Below the pieces are notes generated by a model. It saw nothing but the letters and a program-made list of their open reading frames with translations. It searched no databases and had not been told where the DNA came from. The position numbers were made by a program, and so were the translations under genes. From Geothrix oryzisoli (GTDB taxonomy: Bacteria > Acidobacteriota > Holophagae > Holophagales > Holophagaceae), in assembly GCF_022808865.1 (NCBI RefSeq), contig NZ_JAKZLB010000003.1:129875-193874 (forward strand): a stretch of 64,000 nt of DNA. The letters run 5' to 3'. Numbering within the stretch: position 1 is the stretch's first letter; each line of letters begins with the position of its first letter. Shown here piece by piece: positions 15,916-24,022 of the stretch.

Positions 15916-17031
15916 TCAATCCGTCACAGCGAACACCACGCGGTCGTTGCGCAGGCGCTCGGGATCGAGGATGCGGATGGTGGCGTTCTTCCGGTCATCG
16001 GCGAGGATCACGGTGTAGTCCTTGTCCTTCTGGAGGGAGCCGGGCACCACGTTCACCTTGCTGATCTTGGCGAGGCCCACGTCGGAAGCCTGGATCTGGA
16101 CCGTGGGATTCGGCTCATCCAGGGGCAGGTCCTTCTCGAAGCGGGAGGCGACGGCCTTGGGACCCATGCGGTCCTTGGCGAAGACCGGCACCACGATGAC
16201 GCCCTCGTTGACCAGCTGCCGGCGCTGGCCGACCAGGTAGTGCATCGAGTTGAGCTTGGCCTTCTGGGCCTGGCTCAGGGTCGTCAGCTCGCTCACCTGG
16301 GACATCAGGGTGCTCTTCTCGGTGTGGAGGGCGTCCACCTCCTCCTGCACCTTGGTCCGCTCAGCCTGCAGGTCCTGCACCTGGCCGGAGAGGTCATCGC
16401 GATCCTTCTGCAGGGCCGCCCGCTGGTTGTGCAGATACTCGGTGGGGCCGATGGCGGCCTTGCCCTGGGTGACGGCCGTGAGGTAGGCGCCGCCAGCATA
16501 CTGCTGGTAGACCTGCCAGCCAGGCTGGAGGTCTTCCAGGATGTTCGCCCGGGCGGCGAGCGTCCTGGCCTTTTCCTCCGAGAGACCCTTGCCCTTCAGG
16601 AAGCGCAGGGCCATGGCGAAGTGGTTGTCCTTCTCGGTGGCGATCTGGGGCTTGGGCAGCTGGGCCTGGAGCCGGGCCACCTTGGCATTGAGTTCACCGA
16701 TCTGCTTGTCGCGGTCCAGGATCTCCTGCAGGAGGGCGGCGGTGCTGTTGTTCTTCTCGGCCTTGACGCGCGTCTCCAGGAGGGCGCGCTGGTCCTCCGT
16801 CAACGGGATGCCCGTGGCGTTGGGTTGCAGCCCGGCCTTGGCCATGGCCTCGGCCTGGGCCTTGGCGGCGCCCTGGGCCTGACCTTCAGCCTGCTGGGCC
16901 TCGGCGACCTTGCTGGCGAAATCCTTGGATTCGGTGGATTCGGACTGGGCCTTCTTGTCGCATCCAGAAGTGATGGCCAGTGGCAGAGCTGCGAGGGCGA
17001 GGCCGAGGGTGAAGGTCTTCAGGAAGGTCAT
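15916..17031 (-). CDS. Coiled-coil lipoprotein of unknown function
   Basis: A 371-residue protein starting from an ATG preceded by GAGGAGGTG. A hydrophobic signal (residues 1-23) ends at TSGC-DKK, giving a probable lipidated C24, although the lipobox is not ideal. Alanine/glutamine-rich helices follow. A long coiled coil (NQRAALQKDRDDLSGQVQDL and onward, about residues 200-260) leads to a beta-rich C-terminal part. An envelope spacer or scaffolding role is plausible but unproven. It has its own terminator and splits pth from rpsF. Confidence 0.75.
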   Translation of the reverse strand: MTFLKTFTLGLALAALPLAITSGCDKKAQSESTESKDFASKVAEAQQAEGQAQGAAKAQAEAMAKAGLQPNATGIPLTEDQRALLETRVKAEKNNSTAALLQEILDRDKQIGELNAKVARLQAQLPKPQIATEKDNHFAMALRFLKGKGLSEEKARTLAARANILEDLQPGWQVYQQYAGGAYLTAVTQGKAAIGPTEYLHNQRAALQKDRDDLSGQVQDLQAERTKVQEEVDALHTEKSTLMSQVSELTTLSQAQKAKLNSMHYLVGQRRQLVNEGVIVVPVFAKDRMGPKAVASRFEKDLPLDEPNPTVQIQASDVGLAKISKVNVVPGSLQKDKDYTVILADDRKNATIRILDPERLRNDRVVFAVTD

Positions 17032-17279
17032 GCACACCTCCTCAGGGAACATTGGACCTGAAGGGTGGTGCCGCCTCTGGATTCATGCAAGTCAATGTAG
17101 ATACACCATTTGTTCTATCGACTGCCCCTCCCTGCGGAGGTGTGCCCGGCCTAAGCGCCATGATCTCTTCACTCAAGGGAGGCCGGTCCGAGCCACGGCC
17201 ATGAAAGTTTTTCCGTGGCGACCGCCCGAGCAGGCTGGAGGGAGCCCTTCGACCAGGGTTCCCGTCGGCACCAAGTGCA

Positions 17280-17882
17280 TCACCCGAGGTCTGCGGGCAC
17301 TCTCTGGTCTCCGGCCGGTTCCCAGAAGGTCGCCGGGTTCACCAGGTTCGCCAGGCCACCCAGATCCTCGGTGGCGTCCAGCAGCTCCAGGAAGCGGGCG
17401 AAGGGATCGTCCAGGGCGTCGATGCGCGCCCATTCCGGGTCGGTCCAGGGCTCCAGCACGAAGTCCACCAGGGGCCGCTGGAAAGGGCCGATGCCCAGGC
17501 GCAGGCGGGCGATGTCCGTGGTGCCCAGGCACTCGAAGACGGAGCGGAGGCCGTTGTGGCCGCCGGCCGAGCCGTCGAGCCGGAAGCGGCCCGTGCCCAG
17601 GGGCAGGTCCTTGTCGTCGTAGAGCAGCACCATGCGCCGGGGATAGAGACCCGCGGCCCCGGCCTGGGCGCAGGCCTCTCCGGACAGGTTCATGTAGGTG
17701 GCGGGGACCAGGGCCTGGAGGTGACCCGTCAGCGGATAGAGCGCGCCGGACGGAAACCGCTTCGAAGGCGACGGCGCCAGGCCCCGGTCCGCCATCCAGC
17801 GCTGGAGCATGAGGCGACCCAGGTTGTGTCGGGTGTCCTGGTAGTCGGGGCCGGGGTTGCCGAGGGGAACGAGGGTCCACAT
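17280..17882 (-). CDS. pth: Peptidyl-tRNA hydrolase
   Basis: A 200-residue enzyme that frees peptidyl-tRNAs dropped by ribosomes. The family blocks LVPLGNPGPDYQDTRHNLG (catalytic His and Asn), PATYMNLSGEA, LLYDDKDLPLG and GSAGGHNGLRSV are intact. It lies downstream of rplY, as in many bacteria, but with a TetR gene and a DUF6448 gene between them. The 250 bases on its 3' side up to 17031 contain no gene that I can support; they must hold the promoter of the minus-strand lipoprotein gene. Confidence 0.96.
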   Translation of the reverse strand: MWTLVPLGNPGPDYQDTRHNLGRLMLQRWMADRGLAPSPSKRFPSGALYPLTGHLQALVPATYMNLSGEACAQAGAAGLYPRRMVLLYDDKDLPLGTGRFRLDGSAGGHNGLRSVFECLGTTDIARLRLGIGPFQRPLVDFVLEPWTDPEWARIDALDDPFARFLELLDATEDLGGLANLVNPATFWEPAGDQRVPADLG

Positions 17883-17937
17883 GGGTTGAAGCTATCAGCT
17901 ATCAGCGGTCGGCTGTCAGGCGGACCAGTTCACGGCC

Positions 17938-18540
17938 TCAGTGCTGGTGGTGGGCTTCCGCTTCGGGGCCTTCGGCGGGGGAACCGCCCCGGGCGGCCGT
18001 CTGGTAGACGCCATCCACGTAGTGGAGGAAGGTCACGTAGGCGGCCACGGCCTTGCGGCCGGAGGCGGGATCCGGCGTGGCCTGGCTCCGGGCGGCCCGG
18101 GCCTCCTTGAAGCGGGCCTCGAGGCCCGGCTTGAGGACGCCGTGCATGAGCTCGAACACGGGCTTCAGGTCGCCGGAGGCCAGCGCCTGGTCCGCGGCGG
18201 GGATGGCAAGGCCGAAGTCCAGGCCCGCGGGCTTGAGGCCCGTGTAGGGGGCGCCTTCGCCGGCGCGGTGGATCCGCACCAGCGTTTCAAAGAAGTAGGC
18301 TTCGGCCAGCTCCTTCGCCTCCGGGCCCAGGGCGCCGACCTTGAGGGTGCGGGCGAAGGCTGCGCGGATCTGGGCCTCGTCCTCCGCCTTCACCCAGGCG
18401 AGAACGGGGTTCACGTCGCCCTTGGCCAGCGCCTGCCGGGCGGCGACGACCACGGGACCGTCCAGGGCATCGCAGTGGGCGCCCAGGGGCAGGGCGACCA
18501 GGAGGGCCGTCAACAGGGCCGGGAAGGGGAACCTTCGCAT
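17938..18540 (-). CDS. DUF6448 family secreted protein
   Basis: A 200-residue protein with a signal peptide ending at GAHC. The mature part starts CDALDGPVVVAARQAL and continues KGDVNPVLAWVKAEDEAQIRA, YFFETLVRIHRAGEGAPYTGLKP and IPAADQAL, which I recognise as the DUF6448 pattern. Residue His22-Cys23 after the signal and the conserved HRAGEGAPYTG could bind a cofactor; function is unknown. It starts 26 bases after the TetR gene and is probably cotranscribed with it. Confidence 0.8.
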   Translation of the reverse strand: MRRFPFPALLTALLVALPLGAHCDALDGPVVVAARQALAKGDVNPVLAWVKAEDEAQIRAAFARTLKVGALGPEAKELAEAYFFETLVRIHRAGEGAPYTGLKPAGLDFGLAIPAADQALASGDLKPVFELMHGVLKPGLEARFKEARAARSQATPDPASGRKAVAAYVTFLHYVDGVYQTAARGGSPAEGPEAEAHHQH

Positions 18541-18566
18541 GGGAAACTCCGAGGGATGCCGCCGGT

Positions 18567-19160
18567 TCAGCGGGTGGAAGGGGGTTGGAGGAGGGCGAGC
18601 AGGGTCGCGCAGGTTTCGCCGGGATCCGTGGCCCGGCCCTGGCCGGCGGCCTGGGCGTAGACGAGGTGCATGAGCAGCCCGAAGACCACGGTCACCAGGG
18701 CCTTCGGCGGCAGGTCGGTGCGGACGGCCTCCTGCTGCTGGGCCTCCCGGAGCGCCTCCAGGAGGAAGGCCTGGGTCCGGGTGACCACGCCCCGCAGGCG
18801 CACCGCGGCGGCCTCCGGCAGGGCCAGGGCGAACTGCTCGGAAAACATCAGCCGCCCGATGCCCCGGTGGCCGCCGATCACCTTCGCGCGGGCCCGGATG
18901 AGGGACTGGATGCGCTCCAGGGGCGGGTCCGTCGCCCGGGGGAAGGTGCCGAGGATCAGCTCCTCCACCCGCAGGACCACGGCCTCCAGCAGCTCCTCCC
19001 GGTTGGCGATGTGGCGGAAGGGCGCCCCGCTGCTCACCCCTAGCTCCGAGGCCAAGGCGCTGGTGGTGAGGGCGGCGATGCCCCGGGTCTCGATGATGCG
19101 CAGGGCGGCGTCTGCGATCTCCGCGCGTTTCGGGGTGAGCTCCAGGGTTGATCGGTCCAT
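18567..19160 (-). CDS. TetR/AcrR family transcriptional regulator
   Basis: A 197-residue regulator. The N-terminal helix-turn-helix reads KRAEIADAALRIIETRGIAALTTSALASELGVSSGAPFRHIANREELLEAV; the C-terminal half is a helical ligand-binding domain. Its own promoter contains a perfect palindromic operator, so it is probably autoregulated together with the DUF6448 gene. The predicted -10 lies about 7 bases before the ATG, which suggests a leaderless mRNA. Confidence 0.9.
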   Translation of the reverse strand: MDRSTLELTPKRAEIADAALRIIETRGIAALTTSALASELGVSSGAPFRHIANREELLEAVVLRVEELILGTFPRATDPPLERIQSLIRARAKVIGGHRGIGRLMFSEQFALALPEAAAVRLRGVVTRTQAFLLEALREAQQQEAVRTDLPPKALVTVVFGLLMHLVYAQAAGQGRATDPGETCATLLALLQPPSTR

Positions 19161-19166
19161 GGTTCG

Positions 19167-19194
19167 AATGTAAGTAAGTACTTACTTTTGTCAA
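19167..19194 (-). promoter_or_regulatory. TetR promoter with palindromic operator
   Basis: On the minus strand TTGACA (19189-19194) is followed after 16 bases by TACATT (19167-19172). The 16-base perfect palindrome AAGTAAGTACTTACTT (19172-19187) fills the spacer, a classic position for repression by the adjacent TetR protein. Confidence 0.8.
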
Positions 19195-19200
19195 GCACTC

Positions 19201-19230
19201 AAAAAAACGGGCACCGCGAGGCGCCCGTTT
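19201..19230 (-). terminator. rplY intrinsic terminator
   Basis: On the minus strand an AAACGGGC/GCCCGTTT stem is followed by an uninterrupted run of T residues. It lies about 25 bases past the rplY stop. Confidence 0.9.
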
Positions 19231-19255
19231 CTGGCTGACGGCTGATCGCCGGAAG

Positions 19256-19903
19256 CTACTTCTTCTCTTCCTTCTTGCCCTTCTTGGCCACTTCCGGCTC
19301 GGCAGCAGCCGCGGCGGGAGCGGCGGCTTCCTCTTCCTCGGCAGCCTTGCCGCGGACGGAGCAGACCGTCTGGTGCGCATCGCCGATGAAGGCGACATTG
19401 GGCATGAGAGCGATCTGCTCGAAGCGGATGCTGTCACCCACGGCCAGGTTGGTCACGTCCACGTCGATGTGGGCGGGGATGATGCTGGGCAGGCACTCGA
19501 GCTCGATCTCGCGGTGGGCGAAGTCGAGGACGCCGCCCATGCTCTTCACGCCGATGGAGGTGCCGACCAGGCGCACGGGCACCTTCACGCGCACCTTGTG
19601 GGTCATGTCCACACGCATGAAGTCCACGTGGGCCAGACGGCCGGTGATGGGGTCGCGCTGCAGGTCCTTGATGATGACGTGGCGCTTGATGTCCGTGCCC
19701 TCGCGCTGGAGGAACATCACGGAGTTCATGCCGGCATCGCTGGCCAGCACACGGGCCACGGCCTTGGGGCTGATGGCGATGGCGATGGGGGCTTCGTTCA
19801 GGCCGTAGACGACGGCCGGGATCATGCCGCTCTTCTTGAGGTCGCGGATGGCGGCCTTGCCGAAGGTCTCGCGCTTGGGAACGATCAGGACTTCCTGGGA
19901 CAT
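19256..19903 (-). CDS. rplY: 50S ribosomal protein L25/general stress protein Ctc (bL25)
   Basis: A 215-residue long-form L25. The N-terminal 5S-rRNA-binding domain (RETFGKAAIRDLKKSGMIPAVVYG, HVIIKDLQRDPITGRLAHVDF) is followed by the Ctc C-terminal beta domain (VPVRLVGTSIGVKSMGGVLDF) and an acidic/Ala/Lys-rich tail. The ATG follows GGAGG. The 160-base gap on its 5' side up to ppk is divergent and must hold both promoters. Confidence 0.96.
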   Translation of the reverse strand: MSQEVLIVPKRETFGKAAIRDLKKSGMIPAVVYGLNEAPIAIAISPKAVARVLASDAGMNSVMFLQREGTDIKRHVIIKDLQRDPITGRLAHVDFMRVDMTHKVRVKVPVRLVGTSIGVKSMGGVLDFAHREIELECLPSIIPAHIDVDVTNLAVGDSIRFEQIALMPNVAFIGDAHQTVCSVRGKAAEEEEAAAPAAAAAEPEVAKKGKKEEKK

Positions 19904-20063
19904 GGGATTCCTCCTACCTGGCAGCCCCGGCACGGGCCTGGCTGCCCTCTCGTTGGTGGTGGGTCCGGGCGGACCGTACGGCGTCTCCTCATGGAGGGCC
20001 GAATCCCCGATTCTGCCCTAGAAAGCCCGGAAAACAAAGGAAGTTCTTGGCGAGTGGCACTCT

Positions 20064-22256
20064 ATGGCCTGTACCATCAGGGCGTTACATCCGGACGATA
20101 CGCTCCGGACCCAGAGGCCTCCCGTGTTCCACCCCATCCCCCGCCCCGAGGAACTGCTCAATCGCGAACTGAGCTGGCTGGATTTCAACGCCCGGGTCAT
20201 GGAGGAGGCGGAGGATTCCACGGTGCCCCTGCTGGAGCGGGTGAAGTTCCTCAGCATCGTGTCCAGCAACTGGGACGAGTTCTTCATGGTGCGGGTGGCC
20301 GGCATCTGGCGGCAGATCGACGCCGGCATCAACCAGCCCGGCCCCGATGGCCTCACGCCCCGCCAGCTGCTGGAGCGGGTGTCCTCCCGGATCCACGCCT
20401 ACTCGGCCCGCCAGCATGAGCTCTTCCACGCCATCCTCGAGCCCCAGCTGGAGGCCGCGGGCATCCGCATCCTGGATCCGAGGCACCTGGACGAGGCCCA
20501 GGGGGCGTTCCTCCTGGACTACTTCGAGCGCAGCCTGCTGCCCCTGATCACGCCCCTCGCCGTGGACACCGGCCATCCCTTCCCCCGCCTGGGCAACCGG
20601 GCCCTGGTGCTGGTGGTGGAGCTGGAGCCGGATGAGGACCTGCTGGACGGGGACCTGCCGGCCTCGGAGCTCTCGTTCATCCATGTGCCCACGGGCCTGG
20701 CCTCGCGGTTCCTGCGGGTGCCATCGGCCCCCGGGACGCATGCGTTCGTGATGCTCGAGGACGTGGTGCGCCACCACCTGTCCCGCCTCTTCCTGGGCTA
20801 CACGGTGAAGAGCTGCCACGCGATCCGGGTGACCCGCGACTCGGACCTGCCGGTGGAGGAGGACCCCTCCGAGGACCTGCTCAAGACCGTGGAGGAGAGC
20901 CTGCGTGACCGCCGCCGCGGCGCCGTGGTCCGCCTCCAGTACGAGCACGGTCTGTCGGCCAAGGTGCTGGACATGCTCATCGAGGAGATGGAGCTGAGTC
21001 CCGAGGACCTCTATCCCAGCCTGGGCCTGACGGCTTTCTCGGATCTGATGCAGCTCTGCAGCCAGCTGGACCTTCCGCACCTCAAGGATACGCCGCTGCC
21101 CCCCCTGCCCGTGCCCCAGCTCGACCAGGCGGGGAGCCTCTTCGACGTCATCGCCCGCAACGACATCCTCCTGCACCACCCCTACCAGAGCTTCGACGAC
21201 AGCGTGGTGCGCTTCGTGCGGGAGGCGGCGGAGGATCCCAAGGTCCTCGCCATCAAGATGACCCTCTACCGCGTGACGGCCAGCAGCCCCGTGGCGGCGG
21301 CCCTGGAGCGCGCCGCGGAGCGGGGCAAGCAGGTGGCAGCCATCGTGGAGCTGCGGGCGCGCTTCGACGAGGCCGCCAACATCGCCTGGGCGCGCCGCCT
21401 GGAGAAGACCGGCGTGCATGTGGTCTACGGCCTGCCCAACCACAAGATCCACTGCAAGGCCTGCCTCGTGGTACGCCAGGAGGCCGGCGGCATCAAACGG
21501 TACTGCCACCTGGGCACGGGCAACTACAACGAGCGCACCAGCCGCCTCTACTCGGACCTGGGCCTCTTCACCGCCCGGCCGGAATTCGGCGAGGATCTCT
21601 CCAACCTCTTCAACATGCTCACGGGCTATACCCGCCCGCCGCGGTTCAACCAGATCCTGCTGGCCCCCCAGTACCTGAAGAAGGCCCTCAAGGAGCGCAT
21701 CCAGCGGGAGATCGGCCATGCGCGGAAGGGGCGCTCCGCCCGCATGGTGCTCAAGATGAACGCCCTGGTGGATCCCCAGCTCATCCAGCTGCTCTACGAG
21801 GCCAGCCGCGAGGGCGTGAAGGTGGATCTCATCGTGCGGGGCACCTGCTGCCTGCGGCCCGGCGTTCCCGGGTTGTCGGAGAACATCCGGGCGCTGTCGA
21901 TCCTGGACCGGTTCCTGGAGCATGCCCGGGTGTACCACTTCGCGAACGACGGGCGGCCCGAGACCCTTCTCTCCAGCGCCGACCTCATGCCGCGGAACCT
22001 CGACCGCCGGGTGGAGCTGGCCTTCCCCCTTGTCGATCCCATCCTGGCGGCCCAGGTGATGGAGATGGTGGAGCTCCAGCTGCACGACACGCTCAAGGGC
22101 CGGGTGCTCGGGCCGGATGGCGAGGTGCTGCGCCGGGGCCTGGACTTCCAGGACCCCCCGCTCCGCAGCCAGCTCCGCATCTACGAGCACACCCTGCTGG
22201 CCAGCGGCGTGGGCGCCCTGACCCAGAAGCTGGGGCCGCTGGACCCGGACATTTGA
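20064..22256 (+). CDS. ppk: Polyphosphate kinase 1
   Basis: A 730-residue enzyme that makes polyphosphate from ATP. The order of domains is N-terminal (RELSWLDFNARVMEEAED, NWDEFFMVRVAG), head domain (DTGHPFPRLGNRALVL), and the two phospholipase-D-like C-terminal domains. NHKIHCKACLVVRQ carries the autophosphorylated His, and YCHLGTGNYNERTSRLYSDL and SADLMPRNLDRRVE are the usual ATP-site blocks. The ATG used yields a slightly long N-terminus; other starts are possible. A hairpin and a REP-like element follow the stop. Confidence 0.97.
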   Translation: MACTIRALHPDDTLRTQRPPVFHPIPRPEELLNRELSWLDFNARVMEEAEDSTVPLLERVKFLSIVSSNWDEFFMVRVAGIWRQIDAGINQPGPDGLTPRQLLERVSSRIHAYSARQHELFHAILEPQLEAAGIRILDPRHLDEAQGAFLLDYFERSLLPLITPLAVDTGHPFPRLGNRALVLVVELEPDEDLLDGDLPASELSFIHVPTGLASRFLRVPSAPGTHAFVMLEDVVRHHLSRLFLGYTVKSCHAIRVTRDSDLPVEEDPSEDLLKTVEESLRDRRRGAVVRLQYEHGLSAKVLDMLIEEMELSPEDLYPSLGLTAFSDLMQLCSQLDLPHLKDTPLPPLPVPQLDQAGSLFDVIARNDILLHHPYQSFDDSVVRFVREAAEDPKVLAIKMTLYRVTASSPVAAALERAAERGKQVAAIVELRARFDEAANIAWARRLEKTGVHVVYGLPNHKIHCKACLVVRQEAGGIKRYCHLGTGNYNERTSRLYSDLGLFTARPEFGEDLSNLFNMLTGYTRPPRFNQILLAPQYLKKALKERIQREIGHARKGRSARMVLKMNALVDPQLIQLLYEASREGVKVDLIVRGTCCLRPGVPGLSENIRALSILDRFLEHARVYHFANDGRPETLLSSADLMPRNLDRRVELAFPLVDPILAAQVMEMVELQLHDTLKGRVLGPDGEVLRRGLDFQDPPLRSQLRIYEHTLLASGVGALTQKLGPLDPDI

Positions 22257-22262
22257 GCCTCT

Positions 22263-22330
22263 CCGGGGGTTCCCCTCGCAACACATGCGTTGCGAGGAGC
22301 TAGGGTCGCGCTGCGCGCACACCCCCGCGG
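22263..22330 (+). repeat. REP-like element after ppk, interrupted by a hairpin
   Basis: It starts CCGGGGGTT six bases after the ppk stop. A hairpin CCTCGCAAC-ACATGC-GTTGCGAGG interrupts it, and then TCGCGCTGCGCGCACACCCCCG follows, matching the elements at 919-950 and 8748-8779 in the same orientation relative to the gene. Confidence 0.6.
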
Positions 22331-22446
22331 TCCCCCACGCCGAGGCCAGGGGACCTTGCCTCGGCTGGAACTCTGACGGGAGAAGACCGCGCCGTGCGGT
22401 GTCGGCCATTCATTCCCCGTGGCAGACTAATGGGCTGGAGATCCGC

Positions 22447-23481
22447 ATGACCAAGATCAGCCGCGCCGCCCTGTTCGAAGCCCTGAATGCCTACACCGTC
22501 CCCGGGACCAACGCCACCCTCACCACGCTGAAGGCCGTGAAGGGCATCGATGTCACCGAGGGCAAGGTGACGGTGCTGCTCCAGCTCATGGACGCCTACC
22601 GGGATCGCGTGGCGGCCATCAAGGAGGCCCTGGAGGGCCTGATCCGCCGGCAGCCCGGGGTCACGGACGTGGAGATCGAGATCGGCTGGGAGAAGACCGC
22701 CCAGGTGGAGTTCAAGAACCTCATCCCCGGCATCAAGCGCTGCGTGGTGGTGGGCTCCGGCAAGGGCGGCGTGGGCAAGAGCACGGTCACGGCCAACCTG
22801 GCCATCGCCCTGTCCCAGCTGGGCCTGAAGGTGGGGCTGCTGGACTCGGACATCTACGGTCCCTCCATCCCCATGATGCTGGGCCTCAAGGACTCGCCCC
22901 TGGGCACGCCGGACGGCCAGATCCTGCCCCTCGAGAAGTTCGGCATCAAGGTCATGTCCATGGGCCTGCTCATCGAGGAGGACCGGCCGGTCATCTGGCG
23001 CGGCGCCATGCTCAACAAGGCCCTCCAGCAGTTCCTGAAGGACGTGGCCTGGGGCGACCTGGACGTGCTGCTCATCGACCTGCCGCCCGGCACCGGCGAC
23101 GTGCAGCTCACGCTCATCCAGAACGCCCAGGTGGACGGCGCGGTCATCGTCAGCACGCCGCAGGACGTGGCCTTCCTCGACGCCAAGAAGGCCATCGGGA
23201 TGTTCGGCACGGTGAAGGTGCCCGTGCTCGGCATCATCGAGAACATGAGCAGCTTCATCTGCCCCGGCTGCGGGAAGGAGACCCAGATCTTCGGCCACGG
23301 CGGCGTGAAGGCCGCGGCCATCCGCATGGAGCTCCCCTTCCTGGGCGAGGTGCCCATCGACCTGGCCATCCGCGAGGGTGGGGACAGCGGCAAGCCCTTC
23401 GTGGCGGAGCATCCCCACAGCATCCAGACCAAGGTCTTCCAGGACATGGCCGAGACGCTCAAGGGCGTGCTGAAGCTCTAG
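22447..23481 (+). CDS. mrp: Mrp/ApbC family Fe-S cluster carrier ATPase
   Basis: A 344-residue protein with an N-terminal MIP18/DUF59-like domain (residues 1-90) and a P-loop ATPase of the Mrp/NBP35 family. The deviant Walker A is GSGKGGVGKSTVTANLA, with DSDIYGPSIP, LLIDLPPGTGDVQL and the cluster-binding CPGCG. It transfers 4Fe-4S clusters to apoproteins. The ATG at 22447 matches the family N-terminus. The 190-base gap upstream contains the REP-like element. Confidence 0.95.
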   Translation: MTKISRAALFEALNAYTVPGTNATLTTLKAVKGIDVTEGKVTVLLQLMDAYRDRVAAIKEALEGLIRRQPGVTDVEIEIGWEKTAQVEFKNLIPGIKRCVVVGSGKGGVGKSTVTANLAIALSQLGLKVGLLDSDIYGPSIPMMLGLKDSPLGTPDGQILPLEKFGIKVMSMGLLIEEDRPVIWRGAMLNKALQQFLKDVAWGDLDVLLIDLPPGTGDVQLTLIQNAQVDGAVIVSTPQDVAFLDAKKAIGMFGTVKVPVLGIIENMSSFICPGCGKETQIFGHGGVKAAAIRMELPFLGEVPIDLAIREGGDSGKPFVAEHPHSIQTKVFQDMAETLKGVLKL

Positions 23482-23484
23482 GGT

Positions 23485-24015
23485 CTAAGGTCTCCCGAAC
23501 GCCTCGAGGCGGAGCGGCCGGGCCACGGTGAGCGTGGCCCGGCCCCCATCCTGGATGGTCAGCCGGCTCCCAGGTCCCAGGCGGAACCCCTCGTCCGGGG
23601 CCGCGAGGGTGCGGCCATCCGGCAGGGTCAGGGACTGGAAGGCCACGAAGCGGTACTCGCCGCGCAGCAGATGGACCAGCCCCACCAGCCGGGTGCCCGC
23701 GGGCAGCAGCAGGGCCCGGTGCCGGGAGTCGTACACCGGTGCCTCCAGGCTGAGGTGGAGGAGGGTGCGCCCGGGATCGGTTGGGGGCGCTGTGAGGTCC
23801 CCCTCGATCCGCAGGGGCAGCTCGAGCCCGGCCGGCACCGCATAGACCGGCTCGCCCTCCTGGAGCCGGAGCTCCGCGGCACCCTTGGCCGGGGCCGGGG
23901 AGGGCAGCTGCAGGATGGGGGCGCGGGGCGACGGCGGTGGCAGGGGCGCGGGGCCCGCGCTCAGCAGGCCCACCCTCAGCAGGCACGGGATCATCAGCGG
24001 GAGCAGGATCGGCAT
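23485..24015 (-). CDS. Secreted protein with TrbI/VirB10-like beta segment
   Basis: 176 residues with a hydrophobic start, a Pro-rich linker (residues 22-45) and a beta-rich remainder. The stretch APVYDSRHRALLLPAGTRLVGLV resembles the start of the VirB10/TrbI outer-membrane channel domain. The homology is limited and no type IV secretion genes are nearby, so the similarity may reflect only a shared fold. It lies 7 bases from the phosphate-binding lipoprotein gene, suggesting cotranscription. Confidence 0.6.
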   Translation of the reverse strand: MPILLPLMIPCLLRVGLLSAGPAPLPPPSPRAPILQLPSPAPAKGAAELRLQEGEPVYAVPAGLELPLRIEGDLTAPPTDPGRTLLHLSLEAPVYDSRHRALLLPAGTRLVGLVHLLRGEYRFVAFQSLTLPDGRTLAAPDEGFRLGPGSRLTIQDGGRATLTVARPLRLEAFGRP

Positions 24016-24022
24016 GGGGGCC

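Noticed and set aside
17032-17279. A structured RNA in the gap between pth and the lipoprotein gene
   Set aside because: A few short hairpins only; no consensus of a known RNA family and no terminator at its end.
20085-22409. A 774-codon minus-strand frame opposite ppk
   Set aside because: Antisense composition only; ppk on the plus strand explains the frame.
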